A stretch of 64,000 bases of DNA from Saussurea involucrata (taxonomy: Eukaryota > Streptophyta > Magnoliopsida > Asterales > Asteraceae): positions 74,716,795-74,780,794 of the forward strand of contig CM066327.1 of NCBI GenBank assembly GCA_033807775.1. Reading direction: 5' to 3'. The number at the start of each line of letters is the position of its first letter. The first letter of the stretch is position 1. A program made the translations under genes and the position numbers. This document shows positions 46,201-58,031 of this stretch, piece by piece. Under the pieces are notes generated by a model. It saw nothing but the letters and a program-made list of their open reading frames with translations. It ran no database searches and had not been told where the DNA came from.

Positions 46201-48017
46201 TCCATCCGTCTTCCCGATAATACCACATTGAATTGTTTGTCTACCACGGAGCAGACACAAAGTTCAAAGATAACTTTGTATCCAAGATCACACAGTTGGC
46301 TAATGCTGAGAAGGTTATGCATGAGGCCGTCCACAAAAGCCACTTTGTTGAAGGTTACTCCGTTAGAGAGGGTCCCGTATCCTTTGGTGTAAGCCTTAGA
46401 ATTATCACCAAAGGTTACAGATGGACCTTTTCCCGGCACATAGTTGATGAGAAGAGACTTGTTTCCCGTCATATGGCGTGAGCACCCGCTGTCTAAATAC
46501 CAAATTTGATGGTGCTCAAAAGCCTGAGCGTAGGCTGTGGAGCACCCAGTTGCCACTAGAGCCATAGGTGAAGTGGCACTTTCGGAAACTTCCATTTCTT
46601 CTGAGATGGCCACGAAGCATCTATTCTGAGAATCACTGTCGGAGGTGTCTTCGTCGTCCCAATCGTGGGTTTCTGCCATGAGACCCTTCCCTTTTCTCTC
46701 TAGACCCTCACTCCTTTCCTTCTCTTTCTTGTACTTGGCCTTATATTTCTCGGCACGCTCCTGATGATTTAAGAAGGATGGTGGGGACTCCTTTTTGGGA
46801 AAGGTTGATTTGAAAGGCATGTGTTTGGATTTTTCCCTTTTTGAAGAGGGATTGTCAGAAGAAGTAAATTTGGACTTGGAGATACGCTTGCTTCTACACT
46901 CAGATGCAAAATGTCCTTTCTTGCCACAGTTGTAGCATTCCTCATTGGACTTGTCAGAAGAAGTTTTGAAAGATGAAGTTTTTCTAAGACTTCGAGATTT
47001 GTTGAAGGGACGAAACTTGTGTTTAGAACCGGCCATCATTGCCATCTCATCCGACAACTGTTCAACCATGATATCCTCACCTTCATCATCAGCATCACTA
47101 AGATATGCTTCCGTTTGGTGGGTTACATTTGTTTGGCTGTCATTGTCAGAGTCAGATGAAGGATAGGTGATTCTAGGAAGATTTTGAGAATTCTTGGAAC
47201 TTTCACTAACAAGAGCTATAGAGGAGCTCTTTATTTCCTTGATGAAAGATTTCCGTTGAAGCTTGGTTTGCTCAAAGTTGAAAAGAGTACCATATAATAC
47301 GGTTAAGGGCATGAACTCAAGGTCCTTGGTAGTTTTGATGCAAGTACATATATTTTCCCAAAAATCTGGGAGACAATCCATGAACTTGCACAAGACTTCC
47401 TCATTATCATAGACTCTGCCCAACAACTTAAGATCATTTAAAAGAGAGTTGAAACGGTTATAGAAACTAGGAAGAGATTCTCCTTTTTCAAAAGAAAATA
47501 GTTCATACTTTCTGATAAGACCAATCTTTTTGCATTTCTTGACTTCCTCTGTACCTTCGTACAGAACACATAGAGTGGTCCACATTTCTTTGGCAGTTTC
47601 AAAGTTCACCAAAGAGTGGTAGACCTCATCAGGAAGAGAGAGAGCAATAATAGCTCTTACCTTGGAGTCAAGAGTAACTAAACGTTTCTCCTCATCAGTA
47701 TACTTTTTAGGATTTTTGAGAATATACCGACCAGTAGCACTGGATTTTTCCTCATCAGAATCACTTGAGATTTCCTTTTCAAAGGCCTCTTTGCCTGGCC
47801 TCTGCGTGTCATAGCGAGCCCAAACTCTGGGGATAATGGGTCCCTCGTTGAGAATGGTTGGATATCTAGTATCCACTCCTTCCATGAATAGCATCATGCG
47901 GCTTTTCCACAAAGAGAAGTTGTTGGGATTGAACTTAGGAGGTTTTGAAATAGAGCCGTTTTCAGAGAAGTTATTTTGAAAAGAGTTTTCAACAGTAGAA
48001 GAAGAAGAGGCAGCCAT
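43257..48017 (-). CDS. gag-pol: SIRE-2 gag-pol polyprotein, intact
   Basis: 1586 aa without interruption. Start is the ATG 31 bases after the primer site. Order: copia Gag domain (~25-270), zinc knuckle CYNCGKKGHFASEC (~361-374), aspartic protease LDSGCSRHM (D ~507), integrase zinc domain (HKRLSHLN ~634 to CDACEKGK) and core with catalytic Asp ~700, Asp ~763 (RSDNGTEF) and Glu ~796 (GVVERKNR), RT with YVDD (~1272), RNase H with SDSDFAG (~1437) and the C-terminal ADIFTKPLDE block. All catalytic motifs are present. Unlike SIRE-1/-3 there is no stop between gag and protease and only one zinc knuckle. With near-identical LTRs this copy is probably competent for transposition apart from its interrupted third ORF. 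Confidence 0.97.
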   Translation of the reverse strand: MAASSSSTVENSFQNNFSENGSISKPPKFNPNNFSLWKSRMMLFMEGVDTRYPTILNEGPIIPRVWARYDTQRPGKEAFEKEISSDSDEEKSSATGRYILKNPKKYTDEEKRLVTLDSKVRAIIALSLPDEVYHSLVNFETAKEMWTTLCVLYEGTEEVKKCKKIGLIRKYELFSFEKGESLPSFYNRFNSLLNDLKLLGRVYDNEEVLCKFMDCLPDFWENICTCIKTTKDLEFMPLTVLYGTLFNFEQTKLQRKSFIKEIKSSSIALVSESSKNSQNLPRITYPSSDSDNDSQTNVTHQTEAYLSDADDEGEDIMVEQLSDEMAMMAGSKHKFRPFNKSRSLRKTSSFKTSSDKSNEECYNCGKKGHFASECRSKRISKSKFTSSDNPSSKREKSKHMPFKSTFPKKESPPSFLNHQERAEKYKAKYKKEKERSEGLERKGKGLMAETHDWDDEDTSDSDSQNRCFVAISEEMEVSESATSPMALVATGCSTAYAQAFEHHQIWYLDSGCSRHMTGNKSLLINYVPGKGPSVTFGDNSKAYTKGYGTLSNGVTFNKVAFVDGLMHNLLSISQLCDLGYKVIFELCVCSVVDKQFNVVLSGRRMENVYVIDMGQSNSSSNVCFVSNDASKRNWLWHKRLSHLNFKTLHKISNKELVTGMPKLNFVKEKLCDACEKGKLTKTSFKTKQCSSITLPLQLLHMDLCGPVSTPSLGGKRYILVIVGEFTRYTWVFFLRYKSDATEEIINFVKKNEVLNGQLVRSVRSDNGTEFRNSALEDFFTEKGISQNFSAVRTPQQNGVVERKNRTLCEAARSMLSESNLPTYFWAEAVNTACFTQNRSVISKRHDKTPYEVFHGRKPNIGFLHVFGCICFILNDRENLGKFDPKADEGIFVGYSLSSKAYRVYNLRRKSIDESIHVKFDDLRCSSLSSDEDDLHRWISSCIGDTPLVTSTDISSIPSNPSISKNPAGSLSPTEIDQPISHTNFPISTETLHRSPSSIPNPTENHMASTTENPILHQTSDPTTPFHSTPHTPSPLPPALKWTKDHPIDQIIGDQQAGVQTRRGVGNICLYVNFLSLSEPKKVDEALSDPCWITAMQEELSQFQRNKVWRLVPKPRNKTIIGTKWVFRNKMDEDGTVIRNKARLVAQGYRQEEGIDYDETFAPVARLEAIRIFLAHAAYRNFRVFQMDVKSAFLNGELAEEVYVKQPPGFEDPAHPNFVYRLDKALYGLKQAPRAWYDTLANFLLKHGYSRGKIDNTLFIKETSGNIILVQIYVDDIIFGATDECLCDEFSSLMMSEYEMSMMGELTFFLGLQVKQSSEGIFINQSKYIRDLLKKFNFLDSSPMKTPMAPPLKLCADLKGESVDVTLYRGMIGSLLYLTASRPDIMFATCLCARYQANPKVSHLKAVKRIFRYLKGTLHLGLWYPKDSSFELIGYSDSDFAGSQIDRKSTTGSCQLLGGKLVSWSSKKQNSVSTSTAEAEYVAAGSCCAQILWMRNQLRDYNQFFSKVPILCDNSSAIAIANNPVLHSRSKHIDIRYHFIRDHISKGDIELHFIPTDLQLADIFTKPLDETRFNFLISELGMCNFQE

Positions 48018-48048
48018 CGCAGATCAAGTTTATGGAATTAAACTTTCT

Positions 48049-48060
48049 GCTCTGATACCA
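48049..48060 (-). other. primer-binding site of SIRE-2
   Basis: Complement of TGGTATCAGAGC, two bases from the 5' LTR (48063). Confidence 0.92.
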
Positions 48061-48062
48061 CT

Positions 48063-49175
48063 TGTTAGTCCCAGATGGCTTAACAAGTATTGTAGAAGGG
48101 GGGGTTGAATACAATACACAAAAATTTCACAATTTTAATTCTTATATTTGAAAAACTTTCAAAAGAATTACACACAGAAAACTTAAGATTGTTGCGAAAA
48201 AGAACAGATAAACTATTCTAACAATCTTACACAAAGTATACAACAAAACAACTAAGAACACTAAGAGCAAAGCTATTGAGTTTTAAGGCTTAAAAGAAGG
48301 TTTCTTGCACTGAGAGAATTTCTTTTAAAAGCGTGAGGATTGCATGAAGAGCACTTCTCCTTTTATAGTGCCAAGGAGTGCCCAAGCATTAAATGCTTGG
48401 GACACTTGTCATCTTCACATATGCTGATAATGTTGACTTCAGGAGAACTGTGAAGTCCTTGTCACTTTTCACTAGGTGCAGACAGAGTAGCTTGAGCAGA
48501 TAATAGAGACCTTAGCTGAAGGTGGATAAAAAGACAAACTGTCACTTTTCTCTGCTGGAGGATATTGTCCCATAATAAATGATCTTCTGTCTTGAGCCTT
48601 TAGCACCGAAGTGGTTTCCACCGAGATTTGACAAGTCTTCGGTGGAAAGAAGACTAGTCCACCGAAGTTGCAAGCAGGATTCGGTGGTAACTAGTCCACC
48701 GAAATTACGAGCATGTTTCGGTGGTGAGAGGACCACCGAAATTACAAGTATATTTCGGTGGTGAGAGGACCACCGAAGTTACATGTATATTTCGGTGGTG
48801 AGAGGACCACCGAAGTTACATGTATATTTCGGTGGTGAGAGGACCACCGAAGTTACATGTATATTTCGGTGGTGAGAGGAGCACCGAAAGGGTCATCGGT
48901 GGGAGAAGGCCACCGAAGATGTCCTATAACTTCGGTGGAGAGAAGGCCACCGAAATGTCAAGGGATTTCGGTGGTGATGACTTGTTTGAAAGTTGCCGAG
49001 AGTCTTCTATTTTCCACAAGTAGAGAGTCTTCAAGCTTGGTTTCGGTTGATCTTCGACTTCACCGAACATTTGCTATCTTGTACAAGTCATTCAAAGAAC
49101 TGAACTAAAATATTCTAAGTAGGAGTTTTAGGGAAAACATCGGTGAGTCAATTTCAAATCCTTGGTGACCCAACA
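48063..49175 (-). repeat. 5' LTR of SIRE-2
   Basis: 1113 bp, driving leftward transcription. TATAAAAG at 48360-48367 (minus), palindrome at 48381-48401, word array 48604-48974. Confidence 0.95.
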
Positions 49176-49447
49176 CCTTTGTTGACGTGAAACTTGTCTT
49201 CAGGGATCATAAGTAAACAACTAACTTATCAGCGATCATCATAATGACTGAACAGACTCAGAGCATTAATGATGAACAGTGTTCGCTGAATGTTTAATTT
49301 AAAAGAGCGAGAGTTCCTATCAGCGGTATTGTAAGATCTTAGTACTTATCAGCGATAGTGAAACTCTGATACATATTGTTTACTTACAATTTTCACTAAG
49401 TAGAATGGAGAGGGTCATTATCAAATCACTGAGGGTTTGGATCAACA
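49176..49447 (-). repeat. SIRE-3 3' LTR, second piece
   Basis: Continues 32231 after the SIRE-2 insertion; starts with the second CCTTT and ends GGATCAACA. With the first piece, and one target copy removed, the LTR is about 971 bp, matching the right LTR (970). Confidence 0.93.
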
Positions 49448-49719
49448 ATCTCCCCCTATTTGATTATGACATAGCAACAAAGAAAATTGCTATTTAATGA
49501 AAACATAAGGATAAAAAGAACTCATAAAATATTTGTCCCTTTTACTGTTTTCTGGGATCTTTTCAGTACTGATGGAGTAAAGTACATTCGCTGAAATCTT
49601 TCTTTAAAACTTTGAATCAGGTTACAAAGAGAAATGGAAAGATTACAAGTACGAGCGAAATAAATTACAAGTACAGAAGAATAACTGATACAATAGAGAA
49701 AAAGGGCGATCATATCAGC
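49448..49719 (-). other. SIRE-3 3' non-coding region and polypurine tract
   Basis: Minus-strand AAATAGGGGGAGAT at the LTR edge; otherwise non-coding, similar to 26770-27040. Confidence 0.8.
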
Positions 49720-52700
49720 TTATAAAGGTTCTTCCTTGATGAGAAGTTCGTCAAGGGTCATTGATGTGGTGGGAATCATCCAGTCAGGAACGGTTACACC
49801 TTGTTTTCTTTTGATCAACGCTTCTTCAAAAATCAAGGGTTTCAGATGTCGTGCCTGAGGGTCATTCCTGAAGTCACACCAGTAGATGAGATCTCTCAGC
49901 TGTTCGATGGGAGTGATGTGAAGTTCAGAGATGCGTTGAAAAAGTTTTCCACCATCGTAGTCATGAAAAAATATCCCGTAGGGTTCGCTTATGACTTTGC
50001 CAGGGATGAAAGTCTCACCAGGAGGAAGAGATGTGTCAAGCATGGAAAGATCAGGATCAGGACCAAGGACTTCAGCACGTGAAATCCCAATACCTGTTTC
50101 ATTTCGAATGACAGGGCCATCAATTGAAGATATAGATTTCTTCTTCTTCGCTGAGGCCTTTCTTTTCTGACTTTCGAGAGGAGGAGGAGGAGGAATATCC
50201 ACACAGGAGTAGACTAAGTCGATTTGTTTGTTGATCAGCTTTTCAACATGTTCCTTGTATTTCGACTTGGACTTCTGGATGGCTAACCTGATCTCCAACC
50301 ATTCAGAGAGACCGTACTTCGTTATGGCTTCAGCATAGAATTTTTCGTACTTCTTATCTTCTCTGAATATCTCGATTTCAGCGATTGAAACAAGGGTTGT
50401 TCTTCCAGAGATGAATACCTTGTTGATTTTGGCAGGAGATTCTCTGTAGTTGACCTTTTCTTTGCACCAGGCTAAAGTTGACTGAGACACAGTTCTCTTT
50501 TCTTCAGTTATCTTCTTGGCGTTTTCCCAGAGCTGACGTTGAACATCAATGGGAACTCTTTTCAGCTTGGGGTCTTTTATTGATCGTTGGGAAAGATGGA
50601 TGGCGTATTCTCTGTCTTTTTCTTCAGCTTCTTTTCTTTCAGCGATTAGACGTTCAGCTCTGAGGTGTTCCTTGTATTCCTTTTTGGAAATTCTGAACTT
50701 TGGAGGAACTGAAGGAAGTTGATCACGCCTCAGAATGATTCGCTGATCCTCGAATCGCTTTATCATTTCCTCTCTTCTTTTCTGATCCTCTTCACTTAGC
50801 TTTTGAGGAGCTAAGGAAGGTCTGCCTCTGTGCGAGAGTAGCTGTTCTTCTGGTTCATCAGTCTCAGAGAATAAATCTAAGACTGGGATTATTTCTTCAG
50901 CAGCAGCTGGTATTATTGGTGAAGTCACAGTTGTGGAGCCTTCAGCGATATCCTCAAACAGGGGAGAGGACTAGCTGAAACACAGCGATCTTACGAGTAA
51001 GATCTTGGGTAGAATCAGATAGAGAGAATTGGTTCAAGTGTATAGGCTTGGGTAGTAGACCTGATAGTGTATGATAGAGGAGGGATGGAGTGAGAGATGT
51101 TTAGCATACCTGACAAACCGGCTTTTCAAGCAAGATCATCAGATTGTCATCTTCAGCGACGCTTTTGCCTTTGCCTTTCTCAGCTCCAGAGGCTGAGGGC
51201 TTTGTCTTTGTCCGCTCCCCTGAAGGTTCATTTATCGAGATTCCCTTAAGAGCTTTGATCTTCGGAGCAGGTTTGACGATAAAGAAGTCATCGTCATCTT
51301 CGTCATCATCATCATTCTTTGGAGAAGAAGATGGTTCATCATCAGGGATGTCGACGGCTTCATCATCTTCTGCTTCGGATTCAGTTTTCTCAGCTTCTTC
51401 TTCAAGTTGCTCCCCCTCAGATACAGAGGCGAGCTTCTCGGTTTCCTCAGGGTTTTCATCTCCCTGAGGTCCAGCGGTGGTTCTTCAGTATTCGTCTTCT
51501 CTCCCCTGATAGATTCATCATGGGAAAGGTCTTCAGCACTCTTGGCGAGGTCTTCAGCGCTCTTCTCCCCCTCTTTTTCATGATGACTGGGGGAGGAATG
51601 GGTAGATTCAGCAGCGTTGGTAGGTTCTCTGTCTTCTTGGCCAGAGAGACCTACACAAACTTCAATCTTTGCTAATCTGTCTTCAAGGCCAGAAATAGCA
51701 GGATTGATTTTCTTCAGCTCAGTGCGATCTTCCGCTGTGAAGTTGTCAGATGCAGGGACGGGGGTAGGAGCAGGATCAGGAGTATTCGCTTTGTGTAGCA
51801 GCTGCTCGATCATCGTTTTCATCGAACCAACATCGGTCTTAACAGAGCCTAAGTCATTCTTCATAGTAGACATATCCCCCTCTAGATGTCCAACCGATGT
51901 CTTCAGCGATGTAAATTCGCTGGACATGGACGAAACTGAGTTTTTGAGAGAGGTGTAGTCTGTGTAGATGTCAGCGAGCACCTTGGCGAAGTCGTTGAGA
52001 GTTTTATCAACCTGCTTCATGTCATCTGTGGAAGCCTTCTTCTCCACCACCGTTGTCAGCTTGTTCAGATTCTCTCCAGCGTTTGTTACAGTTGTAGAGT
52101 TATTGGAGAGAGTAGTGGTGAGACCTGTCAGCTTTGTCTCCACGGACTTCAGAGAGGCGTTGATATCTCCCAAATTAGGACCTGTAACATATAAAAACTT
52201 GTGAACAGAGGAAAGCTCAGAAGTTTGGGGTATAGTCACAGTGTTTATGGGTTGTTGTTTACCTGCAGGAGGATTGGTGAATTCATCGAAATCACGGGTT
52301 CCTGAGTAAAGTTCCATGTCATCTTCAAAAGTGCCCATGGATTGTTCTGCATGTCCTGTCTTCATCATTCCTGGAGAATCAGCTTTAGGTTCCGAGGAAA
52401 TGTTGGCAGCTCCAGTTAGATCTGGAGTAGAGACCAAATGAGTGGAAGGAGGAGCGAAGGATAAGAATGGGGTTTGGGTTATGAGTTCAGCGTTGGATTC
52501 GCTGACAATCACTTCATCAGTCTTTTGAGAGACTGAAGGAGGTTGGGTAGGTTTCAAGTTTGTAACCTCAGCGTTTAGAGACGCTGAAGTTGGGATAAAA
52601 GGGATGGCTTGTTCAGGTGTGGCAGAGCGTACCACTGAACGTTCCTTCAGCTCTGCAGAAAGAGCTGAGGTGTCTTCAGCATGAGATTGCTGGGGTTGCT

Positions 52701-53744
52701 CCTTTGTTTTCTTGATCCTTTTAGAACCAAGTGGGGTAGATGAATGTTTCCTTTTCTTAGAAGGAGAGGATTTTGTGGCCAGGGTATCAGCGATGGGTAT
52801 TGTCGCTGAAGGAGCCACAGAATGAGAAGAAGAAGGGTTGAGAAGAGACAAGAGTGTAGAGAGACGTACCTCATTCACCATCGGTTTGAAGTCGAGTATC
52901 TTTGGGCCGACCTGAGAGAGTTTCAGGTCACCTTCAGTTGGGTAGCTCTCCTTCAGGCCATATTGGAAGATGGCGCTGATGAATCGGGGGTAGGGAACCC
53001 ATGGAGGTCTGTCAGCGACGGTGTCTACCCTTAGAACTAGGTCATCATAGATAATCGATGCCCAGTCTATGTTGAGACCTTTCAACAGTGCATAACCCAT
53101 TGCTTGCTGAGGTTTAGCGGCTTGGTCAGAGGAGCCGCTCTTTGCAGTCATACAGCTGATAAGATGAGCGAAGATGAAATTCATCTCGTTGGGCATTTTC
53201 GATTTCTTGATAATCGTCAGCTTCTTCTCGGCCTTCATGTCTCTGCCGATTTCCCATACATAGCCCATTGCATCGAAAAATGCAATGATGGCTTCCCTGT
53301 CTGAGTTTTTCTTAGGGTCAGGGAGGGGAACGAAAGGTTTTTCCTTGGTAGCTATTGGAAGGTTGAGAGCTTTGCGAATAATGGCAGGGGTGATCTTCAT
53401 CGTGCCATATTCGATGTCGCAGAGGATGCAATCGATTGTTTTGGAGGGGTCTTTGGCTGCAGGTAGTTGAGAGTGTCTGGCTGAGTACCAGAATTGTGAG
53501 AGCAAAAGCTGATGTGCAGGAGGTGTTATGGTCAGGGCTGTGGAGATGCAGCAGTTCTTTAGAAAATTCACAGCATCATCTAGATGTGTGACTTGCTTTC
53601 GAGGAGGAAACTCGAAAAGCGCATAGAGGTTGTTCACCTTAGTCCAATCCAGTTTATCAAGGGCAAACTTGACTTGAGGATGTCCACTTCCTCAGTATCA
53701 GCGGAGATGTTCTCAGCGGTAGCAGGAATGTCAGATGAAGCCAT
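49720..53744 (-). pseudogene. SIRE-3 third ORF (envelope-like), two exons, frameshifted
   Basis: ATG at 53744 (MASSDIP), exon 1 to 51110, intron 50971-51109, exon 2 50970-49720. One-base losses near 53675 and 51480 shift the frame; the main open run is 53637-51232 (about 800 codons). It is the most complete copy of this family's third protein: N-terminal LSQFW and NFIFAHLISC blocks, Ser/Thr-rich linker, helical repeats with spaced hydrophobics (coiled-coil-like, ~51700-52200), acidic tail, then in exon 2 basic helices, PPPPPL and a C-terminal globular block with LIYWCDF. No signal peptide or membrane helix seen. Upstream promoter and 5'-UTR intron candidates match SIRE-1. Confidence 0.82.
50971..51109 (-). 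other. intron inside SIRE-3 third ORF
   Basis: Donor CAG|GTATGC, acceptor GCTAG, 139 bp, phase 0. Splicing joins KPVCQ to SSPLFED. An alternative acceptor four bases earlier (TTTCAG) would put a stop immediately after the junction. Counterpart of 25404-25554. Confidence 0.75.
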
Positions 53745-53748
53745 TTCT

Positions 53749-54151
53749 CTGTATTATCAGTTCAACCAAAGATGTTAACAAATAAGAATTATCTTAATGT
53801 GGAAAGAATTTCCATTAAGATGGTTCAAATTTTATCCATTTCATTCAGACACAAAATGTCTTAATGAAGATTAGGGTTTTTCTTGATTTTAAGAAATGAA
53901 ATATAAAACCCATTTATTCTTGTTATCTAGTTTTCTATGAAGAAAGAGATTCTGGAAAAACAAATGTGTGAAGAACAAGTTTAAGATTTTTTGCATTTAA
54001 ACTTGAAGAACAACCATGAAATGGTTGTGTTCATAAAATCATGAAAGAAAATGATTTCATTTTAAGAAGTTCTTTTGTTTGATCTTGTTAAAACAAAGAG
54101 TAGATCAGAAACAGGTTATTTGCATTCGGTAAATAATAAGAACATATTAAC
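53749..54151 (-). other. candidate 5'-UTR intron of SIRE-3 third ORF
   Basis: Donor AAG|GTTAAT at 54151, acceptor ATACAG ending at 53749, five bases before the ATG; 403 bp. Matches 23114-23507 of SIRE-1. Confidence 0.55.
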
Positions 54152-54276
54152 CTTGATGTTTGATGAAGAAGATGATGAACAGTCCTTGAAGTTTTTGAAA
54201 TCACAGATGCAACAGTGAATTCTTTCTTGCGGAGGAAGATTGATCGCGTAAAAGAAAAATATAAACAAAGAATTTG

Positions 54277-54345
54277 TTTATATAGAGATTTTAGAAAGAG
54301 AAAATCTTGAGCGGGAAAAGATTTTCATCATGACACGGACACGTG
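54277..54345 (-). promoter_or_regulatory. candidate internal promoter of SIRE-3 third ORF
   Basis: G-box CACGTG at 54340-54345 and minus-strand TATATAAA at 54277-54284; spacing as in SIRE-1 (22923-22993). Confidence 0.6.
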
Positions 54346-54740
54346 TTTGCATTTGATTGGAAGTTTGAACGAGACGTGCAAACGTGTGTCGGGAAGAGAA
54401 AACGTGCCGGGGTTTATCCGTTGTAATGACGTCACAACTGTCCTTTCATATTCTTGGTTGTCTCTGAGGTTTTGAAAAACTTAGGGATACTTTTGAAAAC
54501 AAGAAGCACTGAATGAAAATATTCAGTGAAGGTTTTAAGAAATTTCAAAATATCGCTGTTAAGGAAGAGATATTCAGCGATGCATTTTGTTTTGAAATCT
54601 TGCATTTTCATGCGATTGTCAGAGAGAGAAAACATACCTTGATATCAGTTTAACCAAGCTTTATTCAGAGAGAATATGATTGAATAGGTTATACGAGTTG
54701 ATTTTATCCTATCGCTGATTAATGTGAACCGCTGAAGATT
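54346..54740 (-). other. SIRE-3 pol to third-ORF spacer
   Basis: Non-coding; repeated TCAGCGA/TCGCTGA words. Counterpart of 22533-22922. Confidence 0.6.
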
Positions 54741-57700
54741 TTATCCTTCAAAGTTCAGCATTCCAAGCTCGCTGATGAGAAAGTTGAATCTTGTCTCATC
54801 AAGAGGTTTGGTAAATAAGTCAGCTAACTGATAATCAGTTGGGATAAAATGAAGTTCTATATCACCATTCATCACATGATCTCTGATAAAATGATATATG
54901 ATTTCTATATGTTTGGTCTTTGAATGTAGTACTGGATTGTTTGCTATAGCGATGGCACTTGTGCTGTCGCAATAGATTGGAATTTTGGAGAGCTGAAGAT
55001 CATAGTCTAGTAGCTGATTTCTCATCCACAAGACTTGAGAACAACAGCTTCCAGCAGCTATATATTCAGCTTCGGCTGTGGAAGAGGACACTGAATTTTG
55101 CTTTTTACTTGTCCAACTTACCAGCTTTCCACCCAGGAGCTGACATCCTCCTGTGGTGCTTTTCCTATCCATTTTGCAACCTGCAAAATCACTATCTGAA
55201 TAGGCGGTTAGATCGAATCTTGAATCTTTGGGATACCAAAGACCTAGATTCGCTGTACCCTTAAGATATCGAAAAATTCGCTTTACAGCTTTCATATGAG
55301 ATATCTTAGGTTCAGCTTGATATCGTGCACACAAGCATGTTGCAAACATAATATCGGGTCGGCTAGCTGTAAGATACAATAGAGAGCCGATCATCCCACG
55401 GTACAGCGTGACATTGACAGGAACACCCTTAGTGTCCTTATCAAGTGTCAGCGGTGGTGCCATAGGGGTTTTCATAGCTGAACTTTCAGTTAAGTCGAAT
55501 TTCTTCAGCATATCTTTAACATACTTTCCCTGATTAATAAAAGTTCCTTTTTCAGTTTGCTTAATCTGAAGACCAAGGAAATATGTTAGTTCACCCATCA
55601 TGCTCATTTTATACTCATCTTTCATTCTATCAGCGAAACGAGTACAAAGCTCAGGGTTAGTAGAACCAAATATAATGTCATCAACATATATTTGAACTAG
55701 AATGATATGACCTTTCACTTTTCTAAAAAAAAGAGTTTTGTCAATCTTACCTCGCTCAAATTTTTCAATATGGAGATAAGTAGAAAGAGTGTCATACCAT
55801 GCACGAGGAGCTTGCTTCAAGCCATAAAGTGCCTTATCCAGTTTATAAACATAACCTGGACGCTTAGAATCTGAGAATCCTGGAGGTTGTTCCACATACA
55901 CTTCTTCATTCAGCTTTCCATTTAGAAACGCTGACTTAACATCCATCTGATGTACTTTGAAGTTTTTGTGTACAGCATATGCTAAGAATAGACGAATAGA
56001 TTCAAGTCTTGCTACTGGAGCAAATGTTTCGTCATAATCTATACCTTCCTCTTGTCTGTATCCCTGAGCAACAAGTCGAGCTTTGTTGCGGGTTATAGTA
56101 CCATGTTCGTCCAACTTATTTCGATAGACCCATTTAGTGCCTATCACAGTTTTATCAGTTGGTCTCTGAACAAGTTTCCAAACTTTGCTTCTTTCGAATT
56201 CAGTCAGCTCTTCTTGCATGGTGCTGACCCAGTTTGGATCTTTGAGGGCATCATCTACTTTCTTTGGTTCAGTTAGTGAAATAAAATTTACAAATAAACA
56301 AATATTACATGCACTTCGTCGAGTCTGAATCCCAGCGTTTGGATCACCAAGAGTTTGATCAATTGGGTGATTTATAGTCCATCGTTGAGCCGGAGCGTGA
56401 GACGCTGACTCAACTTGAACTGGAGGAGCTGAAGATGAAGCTTCAGCGACGTTGGGAGTATCAGCCAAGAGAGGAATGGATGCAGTTGTCATTATATTCA
56501 CTGATTGCTGAGAAGTAGATGGAATGTCTGAGACATTTGGTTCAGCGTTAGGTATAGTGTTTATAGGAACAGCTGAGACCCAAGAAGTTTCAGCTTCACT
56601 GTTCTGCATATTTGGAATGATAGGAGGACTATCATCTTCTACTGGATGAGCATGAGTAGTGGGAATAACTTCTGAATCACCAAGATGAGAAAACATCCAT
56701 TGATTCAGTTCTTCAGTATCAGCGGACGGTTTAGAGTTCGCTGAACGGGATTCGTCAAACGTGACGTGAAAAGTTTCTTCTACAGTTTGTCTTCTACGAT
56801 TGAGGACTCTGAAGGCTTTGGAAACTGAGGAGTATCCAAGAAAAATTCCATCATCAGCCTTAGGATCAAACTTTCCAAGTGCATCTCTGTTGTTCAGTAT
56901 AAAACACTGACATCCAAAGATGTGAAGAAAGCTGATTGAAGGCTTTCTCCCATGAAAAAGTTCATAGGCTGTCTTTTTTAATCTTTTGACTATCAGCGAC
57001 CTGTTTTGCGTAAAACAAGCAGTGTTGACAGCTTCTGCCTAAAACTGAGTAGGCAGGTGAGAATCGCTGAGCATTGAACGTGCAGCTTCAATAATTGTTC
57101 TATTTCTTCTTTCAGCGACTCCATTTTGTTGCGGTGTTCTCACTGAAGAAAAGTTGTGAGAAATACCCTTACTCTCAAGGAAGGAATCAAGAGAACTGTT
57201 TTTGAATTCAGTCCCATGATCACTCCTTATTGAGCGAACGGTCAGATTGTTCAGGGTTTCCATCTTCCGAACAAAGGTGATGAGTTCTTCAGGGGTGTCA
57301 CTCTTAGAACGGAGAAACATTACCCAAGTGAAGCGAGAGAATTCATCAACTATGACCAGCGTATATTTCTTTCCAGCGATGGATTGTTTGTTAACAGGGT
57401 CAAACAAATCCATATGGAGTAGTTGTAGAGGAGATGACACTGAAGAAACTTTCTTTGACTTAAAGCTTGCTTTGGTCTGCTTCCCTTTTTCACACGCTGA
57501 ACATAACGACTCTTTGGCGTATGAATGCTGAGGTAGACCAGTGACTAACTCTTTTGATGAAAGAGTGTTCAGTGACTTGAAATTTAGATGAGATAGCCTC
57601 TTATGCCATAGCCAGTTGACATCAGATGAGGCCTTTGAGAAGAAACAGGAGTTCTCAGTGGTTGTTGAGTCCATGTTTATTACATAAACATTTTCCAAAC

Positions 57701-58031
57701 GATAACCGCTGAAAGCTATCTTCTCCTTTTTGTCAGTGACAAAGCAGGATTCCTTAGTAAAGATTACTTTGTTATCCATGTCGCAAAGCTGACTGATGCT
57801 TAGAAGATTATGCTTCAGCCCTTCAACATATGCGACTCTTCTGAAGGAGGTTGTACCATTTGAAAGTACACCATACCCTCGGGTATGTCCTTTTCCATTT
57901 CCACCGAAAGTCACAGAGGGACCCTTCTCTTCCTTGTATTCAGCGAGCAGGCTTTTCTTTCCAGTCATGTGTCTAGAGCATCCGCTATCGAGATACCAGA
58001 TACCCTTCTTAACCTGCAATACAAAGGAAGA
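54741..58031 (-). pseudogene. pol: SIRE-3 pol, one nonsense codon
   Basis: In frame with gag. Protease LDSGCSRHM, integrase zinc domain (HKRLSHLN ... CSACEKGK) and core with RSDHGTEF and GVAERRNR, RT with YVDD near 55680, RNase H with SDSDFAG near 55190, end block ADLFTKPL. The only break is TAG at 57039-57041, at a codon that is Trp (QFWAEA) in SIRE-1 and SIRE-2; downstream the frame stays open to 54741. A single change separates it from an open pol, so it decayed recently. Confidence 0.9.

Larger units (their letters stand above)
32232..49175 (-). mobile_element. SIRE-2: intact young SIRE-type copia element with nested gypsy
   Basis: 16.9 kb including a nested 5.5 kb gypsy element. LTRs 32232-33344 and 48063-49175, both 1113 bp, with about four differences by eye. 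Target duplication CCTTT at 32227-32231 and 49176-49180. gag-pol is uninterrupted and the third ORF is intact apart from the gypsy insertion. A different family from SIRE-1/-3: the LTRs are unrelated in most of their length and it lacks their gag-pol stop and third-ORF intron. Confidence 0.96.

Noticed and set aside
51144..51958. Plus-strand Ser-rich ORFs
   Set aside because: Antisense of the acidic and coiled-coil parts of the SIRE-3 third ORF.
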